A DNA stretch of 35,969 bases from UBA7672 sp040398465 (lineage in GTDB: Bacteria; Pseudomonadota; Alphaproteobacteria; Caulobacterales; Hyphomonadaceae), in the NCBI GenBank assembly GCA_040398465.1, contig JBBAUA010000035.1, positions 1 to 35,969 on the forward strand, written 5' to 3'. Under the pieces are notes generated by a model. The model was given only the letters and a program-made list of their open reading frames with translations, searched no databases and was not told where the DNA came from. Each line of letters begins with the position of its first letter. Position 1 is the first letter of the stretch. The translations under genes and the position numbers were made by a program. Below, piece by piece: positions 14,140 to 21,271 of this stretch.

Positions 14140-14385
14140 ATGCCCAGACGAGTAATGGAAGGCACGGTTGTCTCCAACAAGATGGAGAAGACCGCAGTCG
14201 TGAAGGTCGAGCGGACCTTCCTCCACCCGCTGTTCAAGAAGACCGTGCGGAAGTCGAAGCGTTACCACGCCCACGACGAAGCAAACAAAGCGCAAGTCGG
14301 CCAGATCGTTGAGATCCAGGAGTGCCCGCCGCGCTCCAAGCTGAAGCGCTGGGAAATCGTATCCTTCAAAGGGGATGCCGCATGA
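14140..14385 (+). CDS. rpsQ: 30S ribosomal protein S17 (uS17)
   Basis: S17 is an early-binding small-subunit protein with an OB fold. The product is 81 residues: MPRRVMEGTVVSNKMEKTAV, then the KKTVRKSKRYHAHDE strand-loop, and ECPPRSKLKRWEIV near the C terminus, all as in the family. AAGGAG precedes the ATG. The TGA stop overlaps the rplN ATG by 4 bases (ATGA), a classic coupling overlap. Confidence 0.97.
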   Translation: MPRRVMEGTVVSNKMEKTAVVKVERTFLHPLFKKTVRKSKRYHAHDEANKAQVGQIVEIQECPPRSKLKRWEIVSFKGDAA

Positions 14386-14750
14386 TCCAGATGCAGACCA
14401 ACCTCGACGTCGCCGACAATTCCGGCGCCCGTCGTGTCCAGTGCATCAAGGTGCTGGGCGGCTCCAAGCGGCGCTATGCTTCGGTCGGCGACGTGATCGT
14501 CGTCTCGATCAAGGAAGCCGCGCCGAAGGGCCGGGTGAAGAAGGGCGAAGTCAAACGCGCCGTCGTCGTTCGCGTGTCGAAGGACCTGCAGCGCCGCGAT
14601 GGTTCGGTCATCCGCTTCGACTCGAACGCCGCCGTGCTGGTCAACAACCAGAACGAGCCGATCGGCACCCGCATCTTTGGACCGGTTCCGCGCGAACTCC
14701 GCGCCAAGAACCACATGAAGATCATCTCGCTCGCCCCGGAGGTCCTGTAA
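14382..14750 (+). CDS. rplN: 50S ribosomal protein L14 (uL14)
   Basis: L14 forms part of the subunit interface (bridge B8) and is the site where the silencing factor RsfS binds. The product is 122 residues, MIQMQTNLDVADNSGARRVQ onward, matching the family start exactly. The frame is open upstream but ATG 14382 is the conserved start. Other conserved stretches are RRDGSVIRFDSNAAVLVN and GTRIFGPVPRELR. The stop overlaps the rplX start by one base (TAATG). Confidence 0.97.
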   Translation: MIQMQTNLDVADNSGARRVQCIKVLGGSKRRYASVGDVIVVSIKEAAPKGRVKKGEVKRAVVVRVSKDLQRRDGSVIRFDSNAAVLVNNQNEPIGTRIFGPVPRELRAKNHMKIISLAPEVL

Positions 14751-15082
14751 TGGCCGCCAGAATTCGCAAAGGCGACACAGTCATCGTTCTGACCGGCAAG
14801 GATAAGGGCCGGAAGGGCGAAGTCCTGAAGTCGTTCCCTGAAGAGAACCGCGTCCTCGTGTCCGGCGTCAACATCAAGGCGCGCCACACGAAGCCGAGCC
14901 AGGCTGATCCGCAGGGTGGCATCAAGCGCAACGAAGCGCCGATCCATGTCTCAAACGTCGCCCATGTCGATCCGACATCGGGCAAGCCCACGCGCGTCGG
15001 TTTCAAGATGACCGCCGACGGCAAGGGCGAACAGAAGAAGGTCCGTTTCGCGAAACGGTCCGGGGTGGAAATCGATGGCTGA
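14750..15082 (+). CDS. rplX: 50S ribosomal protein L24 (uL24)
   Basis: L24 is one of the two assembly-initiator proteins of the large subunit. The product is 110 residues, starting at ATG 14750 (MAARIRKGDTVIVLTGKDKG), which forms the KOW motif. NVAHVDPTSGKPTRVGFK is the conserved later strand. The frame is open far upstream within rplN, but only this ATG fits the family. Its end overlaps the rplE start by 8 bases, the longest overlap in the S10-spc run. Confidence 0.97.
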   Translation: MAARIRKGDTVIVLTGKDKGRKGEVLKSFPEENRVLVSGVNIKARHTKPSQADPQGGIKRNEAPIHVSNVAHVDPTSGKPTRVGFKMTADGKGEQKKVRFAKRSGVEIDG

Positions 15083-15632
15083 AGCTAAATACATTCCGCG
15101 CCTCAAGTCGCTGTACGACCAGAGCATTCGTGAGAAGCTGACCCAGCAGTTCAGCTACACGAACGGGCTCCAGGTCCCGGAGCTCGACAAGGTCGTGATC
15201 AACATGGGCGTTGGCGAAGCTGTCGCCGACTCCAAGAAGATCCGCTCGGCTGTCGCCGATCTCGCTGCGATCTCCGGCCAGAAGCCGATCGAGACGAAGT
15301 CGCGCAAGTCGATCGCCTCGTTCAAGCTGCGCGATGGCATGACGATCGGCGCGAAGGTCACCCTTCGACGCGAGCGCATGTACGAATTCATCGACCGCCT
15401 GACCACCATCGCGCTCCCGCGCATGAAGGACTTCCGTGGCCTCAACGGCAAGTCGTTCGACGGGCGTGGCAACTTCGCCATGGGTCTCAAGGAACACACC
15501 GTGTTCCCCGAGATCAGCTACGACAATATCGAGACCGTCTGGGGCATGGACATCATTGTGTGCACCACGGCGCGCAGCAACGAAGAAGCGAAAGCCCTCC
15601 TCACGGAGTTCGGCTTTCCCTTCCGCACTTAA
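15075..15632 (+). CDS. rplE: 50S ribosomal protein L5 (uL5)
   Basis: L5 binds 5S rRNA in the central protuberance and contacts P-site tRNA. The product is 185 residues. The family pattern is clear: VPELDKVVINMGVGEAVADS, GQKPIETKSRKSIASFKLRD, and near the C terminus EHTVFPEISYDNIETVWGMD followed by TTARSNEEAKALL. It overlaps rplX by 8 bases, so it is probably coupled to it. Confidence 0.97.
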   Translation: MAEAKYIPRLKSLYDQSIREKLTQQFSYTNGLQVPELDKVVINMGVGEAVADSKKIRSAVADLAAISGQKPIETKSRKSIASFKLRDGMTIGAKVTLRRERMYEFIDRLTTIALPRMKDFRGLNGKSFDGRGNFAMGLKEHTVFPEISYDNIETVWGMDIIVCTTARSNEEAKALLTEFGFPFRT

Positions 15633-15650
15633 GCGCGCTGGAGAAAAACG

Positions 15651-15956
15651 ATGGCTAAGAAAAGCTCGATCGAAAAGAACAACCGGCGCCGCCGCCTGGT
15701 CGATCAGTACGCCAAGAAGCGCGCTGATCTCAAGGCGACTGCTCTCAACGAGGGCCTGCCTCTCGAGGATCGGTTCGAGGCGCGCATGAAGCTGGCAAAG
15801 CTTCCGCGCAACTCGGCGCCGAACCGGATCCGCAACCGCTGCGAGATCTCGGGCCGTCCGCGCGCCTATTATCGGAAGCTCAAGATGTCCCGCATCGCCC
15901 TGCGCGAATACGGAGCCGCGGGAATGATCCCGGGCCTCGTCAAGTCGAGCTGGTAG
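15651..15956 (+). CDS. rpsN: 30S ribosomal protein S14 (uS14), zinc-independent type
   Basis: S14 is a late-assembling protein of the small-subunit head. At 101 residues it is the long form. The C-terminal part reads NRIRNRCEISGRPRAYYRK, with only a single Cys, so the four-Cys zinc knuckle of the short form is absent. GGAG lies upstream of ATG 15651. The gene is 18 bases after rplE and 14 bases before rpsH. Confidence 0.97.
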   Translation: MAKKSSIEKNNRRRRLVDQYAKKRADLKATALNEGLPLEDRFEARMKLAKLPRNSAPNRIRNRCEISGRPRAYYRKLKMSRIALREYGAAGMIPGLVKSSW

Positions 15957-15970
15957 GGGAGGTCAGACCA

Positions 15971-16366
15971 ATGCAAATGAATGATCCTGTTGGTGACCTT
16001 TTGACCCGCATCCGCAATGCTCAGCATCGCGGCCGCTCGTCAGTGCAGTCGCCCTCGTCCAAGCTCCGCGTCAACGTGCTCGAGGTTCTCCAGCGCGAAG
16101 GCTACATCCGCGGCTTCACGGAAGTGGAGAAGGATGGTCGCAAGGAGCTCGATATCGAGCTGAAGTATTATGATGGCGCCCCGGTCATTTCCGAGATCCG
16201 CCGCATCTCGAAGCCCGGCCGCCGTGTCTATTCGGCAGTCCGTGACCTGCCGCTGGTCCGCAATGGCCTGGGTATCTCGGTCCTGTCCACGCCGAAGGGC
16301 GTGATGTCGGACGCCGAGGCGCGCACCCAGAACGTTGGCGGCGAAATCCTCTGCAGGGTGAGCTGA
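15971..16366 (+). CDS. rpsH: 30S ribosomal protein S8 (uS8)
   Basis: S8 binds helix 21 of 16S rRNA and in E. coli also represses the spc operon at the rplE start. The product is 131 residues: NDPVGDLLTRIRNAQHRGRS at the N terminus and GLGISVLSTPKGVMSDAEAR at the C terminus. A strong GGGGAGG lies 8 bases before the ATG. I did not find an obvious S8-helix mimic at rplE, but this was only judged by eye. Confidence 0.97.
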   Translation: MQMNDPVGDLLTRIRNAQHRGRSSVQSPSSKLRVNVLEVLQREGYIRGFTEVEKDGRKELDIELKYYDGAPVISEIRRISKPGRRVYSAVRDLPLVRNGLGISVLSTPKGVMSDAEARTQNVGGEILCRVS

Positions 16367-16367
16367 C

Positions 16368-16904
16368 ATGTCTCGCGTTGGAAAGAAGATCATTCCGCAG
16401 GTCAAAGGCGTCGACATCAAGGTCGCCGACGGCCACGTCACCGTGAAAGGCCCCAAGGGCGAGCTCAAGATGGCTCTGTCCGACGAGGTCTCCGTCAAGG
16501 TCGAGAATGGCGAGCTGAACATCCAGCCGCGCAACGCCGACGAGCGCCGCTCGAAAGCGATGTGGGGCACCACCCGCGCCAACATCAACAACATGGTGAC
16601 GGGCGTCACGACGGGCTTCGAGAAGAACCTAGAACTCATCGGCGTCGGCTACCGTGCTGCGTTGAAGGGCAAGGATCTCGAACTCTCGCTCGGCTACTCG
16701 CACCCGGTCGTCTACAAGGCGCCCGCCGGCATCACCTTCGCGTCCGCCAAGCCGACGGAGATCAAGATCTCCGGCGCCGACAAGCAGACGGTTGGCCAGG
16801 TCGCCGCTGAAATCCGTTCGTTCCGTCCGCCCGAGCCGTACAAGGGCAAGGGCGTCCGCAAGGTGGGCGAATACGTCCGCCGCAAGGAAGGCAAGAAGAA
16901 GTAA
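16368..16904 (+). CDS. rplF: 50S ribosomal protein L6 (uL6)
   Basis: L6 lies at the base of the L7/L12 stalk, near the factor-binding site. The product is 178 residues with two repeated domains. The N-terminal domain begins MSRVGKKIIPQVKGVDIKV; the second contains LIGVGYRAALKGKDLELSLG and the C-terminal EPYKGKGVRKVGEYVRRKEG. It starts one base after the rpsH stop, so the two are coupled. Confidence 0.97.
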   Translation: MSRVGKKIIPQVKGVDIKVADGHVTVKGPKGELKMALSDEVSVKVENGELNIQPRNADERRSKAMWGTTRANINNMVTGVTTGFEKNLELIGVGYRAALKGKDLELSLGYSHPVVYKAPAGITFASAKPTEIKISGADKQTVGQVAAEIRSFRPPEPYKGKGVRKVGEYVRRKEGKKK

Positions 16905-16907
16905 GCC

Positions 16908-17261
16908 ATGGCCTCGCTTCAGCACAGACAGTTCGACCGCCGCGCACAGCGCGTCCGCACCAAGCTTCGCAAGGTTGCAGACGGAAAGCCGCGCCTTTCG
17001 GTCACCCGCTCGTCCAAGCACATCTCGGTGCAGCTCATCGACGACGCCAAGGGCGTCACCGTCGCTGCCGCCTCTTCTCTCGAGAAGGAATTCAAGGGCG
17101 GCACCAAGTCCGAAGACGCAGCCGTCGTTGGCAAGCTCATCGCTGAGCGCGCCAAGCAGGCTGGCGTCAGCGACGTGGTGTTCGACCGCGGCGGCTACAT
17201 CTTTCATGGCCGCGTGAAAGCGCTCGCCGATGCCGCCCGTGAGGGCGGCCTGAAATTCTAG
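16908..17261 (+). CDS. rplR: 50S ribosomal protein L18 (uL18)
   Basis: L18 binds 5S rRNA together with L5. The product is 117 residues with the Arg-rich N terminus (FDRRAQRVRTKLRKV), the strand RLSVTRSSKHISVQLIDD and the C-terminal VVFDRGGYIFHGRVKALADA, all standard for the family. It starts 3 bases after rplF and its end carries the AGGAG that serves rpsE. Confidence 0.97.
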   Translation: MASLQHRQFDRRAQRVRTKLRKVADGKPRLSVTRSSKHISVQLIDDAKGVTVAAASSLEKEFKGGTKSEDAAVVGKLIAERAKQAGVSDVVFDRGGYIFHGRVKALADAAREGGLKF

Positions 17262-17270
17262 GAGTCGCGA

Positions 17271-17879
17271 ATGGCCCGTGAAGGCGAACGTAGCGAACGT
17301 GGTGGTGAACGCGGTGAACGCGGTCGCGGCCGCCGTCGTGAAGGCGGCGATGATCGCGAACAGTCCGAGATCATCGACAAGCTGGTAGCGATCAACCGCG
17401 TCGCGAAGGTTGTGAAGGGCGGCAAGAACTTCGCGTTCGCGGCCCTCGTGGTCGTCGGCGACCAGAAGGGCCGCATCGGCTTCGGCCATGGCAAGGCCCG
17501 CGAGGTTCCTGAGGCGATCCGCAAGGCGACCGAGGAAGCCAAGAAGTCGATGGTCCGCGTGCCGCTGCGCGAAGGCCGCACGCTGCACCACGACACCCAT
17601 GGTCGCTGGGGCGCTGGCAAGGTCATCATGCGTTCGGCTCCGGCCGGTACGGGCGTGATCGCCGGCGGTCCGATGCGCGCTGTGTTCGACGTGCTCGGCG
17701 TCCGCGACGTCGTGGCCAAGTCGACGGGTTCCTCGAACCCGTACAACATGGTCCGCGCCACGGTCGACGCGCTCAAGCGCCAGGCTTCGCCCCGTCAGAT
17801 CGCCTCCAAGCGCGGCCTGAAGGTTCAGGACATCATCGCCCGCCGCACCGACGGTTCGGGCAACGCTGAAGTGGCGTAA
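17271..17879 (+). CDS. rpsE: 30S ribosomal protein S5 (uS5)
   Basis: S5 acts at the mRNA entry channel and affects decoding fidelity. The product is 202 residues. The double-stranded-RNA-binding domain begins near residue 35 (IDKLVAINRVAKVVKGGKNF) and the C-terminal domain includes APAGTGVIAGGPMRAVFDVL and STGSSNPYNMVRA. Residues 2-30 are an extra low-complexity stretch of Arg, Glu and Gly (ERGGERGERGRGRRREGG), longer than the E. coli N terminus. AGGAG overlaps the rplR stop. rpmD follows after 19 bases. Confidence 0.97.
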   Translation: MAREGERSERGGERGERGRGRRREGGDDREQSEIIDKLVAINRVAKVVKGGKNFAFAALVVVGDQKGRIGFGHGKAREVPEAIRKATEEAKKSMVRVPLREGRTLHHDTHGRWGAGKVIMRSAPAGTGVIAGGPMRAVFDVLGVRDVVAKSTGSSNPYNMVRATVDALKRQASPRQIASKRGLKVQDIIARRTDGSGNAEVA

Positions 17880-17898
17880 GGTCTAGGAGACGGTCGAG

Positions 17899-18087
17899 AT
17901 GGCTGCCAAGAAAACCCTCCGCGTGAAGCAGGTGAAGAGCCCGCAGCGCCGCGAAGCTTCGCAGCGCGCGACGCTGGTCGGCCTCGGCCTGAACAAGGTC
18001 GCCCGCGAGCGCGAGCTGGAAGACACCCCTTCGGTTCGCGGCATGATCGCGAAAGTCGCGCACCTCGTCGAGGTCGTGACGGACTAA
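17899..18087 (+). CDS. rpmD: 50S ribosomal protein L30 (uL30)
   Basis: L30 is a small large-subunit protein. The product is 62 residues: KTLRVKQVKSPQRREASQRA, then LVGLGLNKVARERELEDTPS and a final MIAKVAHLVEVV, the standard bacterial L30 layout. GGAGA lies 10 bases upstream of the ATG. The 45 bases before rplO contain nothing notable beyond the rplO ribosome-binding site (GGAG). Confidence 0.96.
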   Translation: MAAKKTLRVKQVKSPQRREASQRATLVGLGLNKVARERELEDTPSVRGMIAKVAHLVEVVTD

Positions 18088-18132
18088 GGAATTCGCTGGT
18101 CGCCTGTATGGGCTGTCAGTCTGGAGCGTAAG

Positions 18133-18615
18133 ATGAAACTGAACGAGATCTCCGACAAACCCGGCGCCCGCAAGAAGCGGATGCGCGTCGGCCTGGGCGT
18201 CGGCTCGGGCAAGGGCAAGACAGCCGGTCGCGGCGTCAAGGGCCAGAAGGCGCGTCGCGGCGTCGCCATCAACGGCTTCGAAGGCGGCCAGATGCCGATC
18301 TACATGCGCCTGCCGAAGCGTGGCTTCACCCCGTATCGCGCCGCCAGCTATGCGGAAGTGAACATCGGTCGCATCGAGGACGCCGTGAAAGCTGGCAAGC
18401 TCGACGTCAAGAAGCCGATCGACGCAGATGCGCTCATCGCTGCCGGCGTTGTGCGTCGCAGCAAGGACGGCGTCCGCCTCCTTGCAAAGGGCGAGATCAA
18501 GTCCAAAGTTGAGCTGGTCGTGCACGGCGCTTCCAAGGCGGCCATCGAAGCGGTAGAAAAAGCCGGCGGCAAGGTTACTGTGACGAAGCCGGTTGCCGCT
18601 GAGGCTGCCGAGTAG
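18133..18615 (+). CDS. rplO: 50S ribosomal protein L15 (uL15)
   Basis: L15 is a late-assembling protein with a long N-terminal extension that threads into 23S rRNA. The product is 160 residues. The N-terminal glycine-rich basic segment (GVGSGKGKTAGRGVKGQKAR) and GFEGGQMPIYMRLPKRGF are diagnostic. The C-terminal domain contains LVVHGASKAAIEAVEKAGGK. The end has an Ala/Glu-rich tail. An 86-base gap with a run of perfect hairpins separates it from secY. Confidence 0.97.
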   Translation: MKLNEISDKPGARKKRMRVGLGVGSGKGKTAGRGVKGQKARRGVAINGFEGGQMPIYMRLPKRGFTPYRAASYAEVNIGRIEDAVKAGKLDVKKPIDADALIAAGVVRRSKDGVRLLAKGEIKSKVELVVHGASKAAIEAVEKAGGKVTVTKPVAAEAAE

Positions 18616-18616
18616 G

Positions 18617-18682
18617 CTATCCTCGTTGAGGATAGTCGCGCGCGTGGCTGAGCCTGCCATCCTGGCAGCGTGACGGTCACGC
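18617..18682 (+). other. Cluster of three perfect small hairpins between rplO and secY
   Basis: Three perfect inverted repeats lie within 66 bases: CTATCCTC/GAGGATAG with a 3-base loop (18617-18635); CTGCCA/TGGCAG with a 3-base loop (18654-18668); and GCGTGAC/GTCACGC around one central G (18668-18682). A fourth short one, GGCT-G-AGCC (18646-18654), touches the second. None has a T-run, so they are not ordinary terminators. The last ends 19 bases before the secY ATG. Possible roles are an mRNA processing or stability element, a pause or attenuation site, or (for the third) a protein-binding operator. Confidence 0.6.
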
Positions 18683-18701
18683 GATCTGGGAGGCGGGCTT
18701 A

Positions 18702-20084
18702 ATGGTTTCCGCGGCCGAGCAACTGGCTCGCAATATCTCCTTCTCGACCTTCGGCAAGGCGAAGGAACTGCAGGCGCGTATCTGGTTCACGCTTGCAGCT
18801 CTGGTCGTCTACCGCATCGGCGCGCAGATCCCGATCCCCGGCCTCGACATGGTCGAGTACGCGCGCGCCTTCGCAGGTATGAAGGAAGGCATCCTGGGAA
18901 TGTGGAACACATTCTCCGGCGGCGCCGTCGAGCGCATGGCGATCTTCGCTCTGAACGTGATGCCGTACATCTCTGCCTCGATCATCGTCCAGATTCTCTC
19001 CACTGCCGTTCCCGCGCTCGAGCGGCTCAAGAAAGAGGGCGAAACCGGCCGGAAACAGATCAACCAGTACACCCGCTATCTCACGGTCGTTCTCGCGCTC
19101 GCGCAGGCCTGGGGCGTCGCCCTGGCCCTGAACAACGACACGATGGCCTATTCGCCGGGTCCGTACTTCATAGCCTCGACCGTGGTCACCCTGGTCGGCG
19201 GCACGATCTTCCTGATGTGGCTGGGTGAACAGGTCACCGCGCGCGGCGTCGGCAACGGCATCTCGCTGATCATCTTCGCCGGCATCGTGGCCGAGCTTCC
19301 GAATTACATCGTCCAGACCTGGGGGCAGCTCTATGCCGGCCAGCTCGACTTCATCGTCGTCGCCGCGATCATCGGTCTTGCCCTTGCGATGGTGCTGTTC
19401 ATTGTCTTCATCGAACGCTCCCAGCGCCGCCTGCTGATCCAGTATCCCAAGCGACAGCAGGGGAACCGAATGGTTGGCGGGGAATCGTCCTTCCTGCCGC
19501 TCAAGGTCAATGCGGCGGGCGTCATCCCGGCGATTTTCGCCTCGTCCCTGCTGATGCTCCCCAATACGCTCGCCGGCTTCAACGGCGCGCCTCAGGTAGC
19601 TGCCGGCACGCCTGTCGATCAGGTCGCCGCAACGCAAGCAGGCTGGTGGGGGGACGTGCTGAGCTTCATCCAGGCCTATCTCGGCCCGGGCCAGCCGCTC
19701 TACATCGTGGCCTTCGCCGCGCTGATCATCTTCTTCTGCTTCTTCTACACCTCGATCGTCTTCAACCCGGAGGAGACGGCGGAGAATCTGCGGAAGTATG
19801 GCGGCTTCATTCCTGGCTATCGCCCCGGCAAGCGCACAGCTGAACACCTCGACTACGTGCTCACCCGCCTGACCGTGATCGGCTCGATCTACATGGCTGC
19901 GATCTGCGTGTTGCCTGAGCTGCTACGAAACGAGTTCAACGGACGGTTCTATATCGGGGGCACATCACTGCTGATTGTGGTGTCGGTCACGATGGATACC
20001 GTCTCGCAGATCCAGTCGCATTTGATCGGCCACCAGTACGAAGGCATGATCAAGCGGTCGAGGCTCGGGGGTAAGAAGAAGTGA
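18702..20084 (+). CDS. secY: Preprotein translocase subunit SecY
   Basis: SecY is the channel of the Sec translocon in the inner membrane. The product is 460 residues with ten predicted membrane helices. Conserved features are RIWFTLAALVVYRIGAQIPI in the first helix, the plug/TM2 region (NTFSGGAVERMAIFALNVMP YIS), GEQVTARGVGNGISLIIF, the cytosolic loop RRLLIQYPKRQQGNRMVGGE, and YIGGTSLLIVVSVTMDT near the end. GGGAGG lies 10 bases before ATG 18702. The last 4 bases overlap the adk start, so the two are coupled. As usual, it follows rplO in the spc arrangement. Confidence 0.98.
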   Translation: MVSAAEQLARNISFSTFGKAKELQARIWFTLAALVVYRIGAQIPIPGLDMVEYARAFAGMKEGILGMWNTFSGGAVERMAIFALNVMPYISASIIVQILSTAVPALERLKKEGETGRKQINQYTRYLTVVLALAQAWGVALALNNDTMAYSPGPYFIASTVVTLVGGTIFLMWLGEQVTARGVGNGISLIIFAGIVAELPNYIVQTWGQLYAGQLDFIVVAAIIGLALAMVLFIVFIERSQRRLLIQYPKRQQGNRMVGGESSFLPLKVNAAGVIPAIFASSLLMLPNTLAGFNGAPQVAAGTPVDQVAATQAGWWGDVLSFIQAYLGPGQPLYIVAFAALIIFFCFFYTSIVFNPEETAENLRKYGGFIPGYRPGKRTAEHLDYVLTRLTVIGSIYMAAICVLPELLRNEFNGRFYIGGTSLLIVVSVTMDTVSQIQSHLIGHQYEGMIKRSRLGGKKK

Positions 20085-20665
20085 ACCTGATCCTGTTCGG
20101 CCCTCCAGCTGCGGGCAAAGGCACCCAGGCCAAGAAGCTGGTGGGCGAGCGGGGGTTCATCCAGCTCTCAACCGGCGACATGCTGCGCGCGGCACGGTCA
20201 TCCGGGTCCGAGCTCGGCAGACGTGTCGCCACGATCATGGATTCGGGATCGCTGGTTTCAGACGAGGTCGTGATCTCGCTGATCGAGGAACAGCTCGAGA
20301 AAAACCCGAAGGTCGCCGGTTTCATCTTCGACGGCTTCCCGCGCACCATTCCGCAGGCAAAAGCCCTCGACGAATCGCTCGCCCGCAGCGGCCAGAAGGT
20401 CGACGTGGTCATCCGCCTCAAGGTGGACGAACAGGCCCTGATCGATCGGATCACGCGTCGTTTCGAGACCGAGGGCCGCGCCGACGACAATCCGGAAGCC
20501 TTCAAGAAGCGACTCCTCGCCTACAATTCGCAGACCGCGCCGCTGGTCGAGGTGTATTCCGGACAGGGCAAGCTGCGCGAAATCGACGGTATGGCGGACG
20601 TGGAGACTGTGTCCGCGTCCATCGCCGGAATTCTGGATGCGACCTTGGCGAAAAAAGCCAAGTAA
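20081..20665 (+). CDS. adk: Adenylate kinase, short form
   Basis: Adenylate kinase converts ATP plus AMP to two ADP in the cytoplasm. The product is 194 residues, the short type without the zinc-type or extended LID domain. The P-loop is GPPAAGKGTQ (residues 6-15, with Ala where many have Gly). Also seen are the AMP-binding stretch STGDMLRAA, the FDGFPRT motif and RITRRFETEGRADDNPEAF, which carries the conserved LID-side and catalytic arginines. The start is GTG at 20081, overlapping the secY stop by 4 bases. Placement between secY and rpsM is the usual alphaproteobacterial order. Confidence 0.97.
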   Translation: MNLILFGPPAAGKGTQAKKLVGERGFIQLSTGDMLRAARSSGSELGRRVATIMDSGSLVSDEVVISLIEEQLEKNPKVAGFIFDGFPRTIPQAKALDESLARSGQKVDVVIRLKVDEQALIDRITRRFETEGRADDNPEAFKKRLLAYNSQTAPLVEVYSGQGKLREIDGMADVETVSASIAGILDATLAKKAK

Positions 20666-20678
20666 TACTGGGTGCAGA

Positions 20679-20705
20679 ACCCTCCACGCCAGGGGCGCGG
20701 AGGGT
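20679..20705 (+). terminator. Strong hairpin after adk, no T-run
   Basis: ACCCTCC (20679-20685) pairs with GGAGGGT (20699-20705); after one A/C mismatch an inner CGCC/GGCG stem closes a 3-base loop. It starts 13 bases after the adk stop. It is very stable but lacks a T-tail, so it may end transcription only partly, or protect the 3' end of the S10-spc mRNA. Confidence 0.5.
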
Positions 20706-20729
20706 GCGGTACAAAAGGGAAATAAGCGG

Positions 20730-20757
20730 TTGACGAGGCGAGTTCGCCTCCTATAAG
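20730..20757 (+). promoter_or_regulatory. Promoter of the rpsM-rpsK-rpoA-rplQ operon with palindromic spacer
   Basis: TTGACG (20730-20735), 16 bases, TATAAG (20752-20757): a strong sigma70-type promoter. The spacer is almost entirely a perfect inverted repeat, GAGGCGA-GT-TCGCCTC (20735-20750), starting on the last base of the -35 box and ending two bases before the -10 box. Such a position would suit a repressor or a distortion-type activator. The leader to rpsM is about 130 bases. Confidence 0.75.
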
Positions 20758-20852
20758 TAGCGGCCTTCGCGATGGGCCCTTGTTTCGCCGCGCCGATATG
20801 GCGTTGGGCGAACACTGGCGTTGCGCTGGCATTTCGAAAGAGTTTTTGAGCC

Positions 20853-20869
20853 CATCCCCGACGGGGATG
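20853..20869 (+). promoter_or_regulatory. Leader hairpin upstream of the rpsM ribosome-binding site
   Basis: CATCCCC-GAC-GGGGATG is a perfect 7-bp stem with a 3-base loop, ending 13 bases before the AGGAGAGG ribosome-binding site of rpsM. Outer pairing GCC/GGC with a CA bulge can lengthen it. It is a candidate translational control element; the protein bound, if any, is unknown. Confidence 0.5.
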
Positions 20870-20894
20870 CAGGCGGACGTTCAGGAGAGGCAGT

Positions 20895-21263
20895 TTGGCC
20901 CGTATCGCTGGTGTAAACCTTCCGACGGCGAAGCGCGTTGAAGTCGCGCTCACCTATATCCATGGCATTGGACCGTCCAAGGCCAAGGAGATCACAGGCA
21001 AGCTCGGCATCGAGGCCGCTCGCCGCGTGAACCAGCTGACCGACGCCGAAGTCCTGAAGATCCGCGAAACCATCGACGCGGACTACATGGTCGAGGGCGA
21101 CCTCCGCCGCGAAGTCGCGATGAACATCAAGCGTTTGATGGACCTCGGCTGCTATCGCGGCCTCCGTCACCGCAAGGGCCTGCCCGTCCGCGGCCAGCGC
21201 ACCCACACCAACGCCCGCACGCGCAAAGGCCCCGCTAAGGCCATCGCCGGCAAGAAGAAGTAG
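20895..21263 (+). CDS. rpsM: 30S ribosomal protein S13 (uS13), TTG start
   Basis: S13 pairs with S19 in the small-subunit head and contacts P-site tRNA and bridge B1. The product is 122 residues, MARIAGVNLPTAKRVEVALT onward, with the helix-two-turn-helix region GIGPSKAKEI and the basic tail beginning RGLRHRKGLPVRGQRTHTNA. The start codon is TTG at 20895: AGGAGAGG lies 4 bases upstream, the family N terminus begins exactly here and no in-frame ATG or GTG precedes it. It is the first gene of the alpha-type operon, 8 bases before rpsK. Confidence 0.96.
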   Translation: MARIAGVNLPTAKRVEVALTYIHGIGPSKAKEITGKLGIEAARRVNQLTDAEVLKIRETIDADYMVEGDLRREVAMNIKRLMDLGCYRGLRHRKGLPVRGQRTHTNARTRKGPAKAIAGKKK

Positions 21264-21271
21264 GACACACC

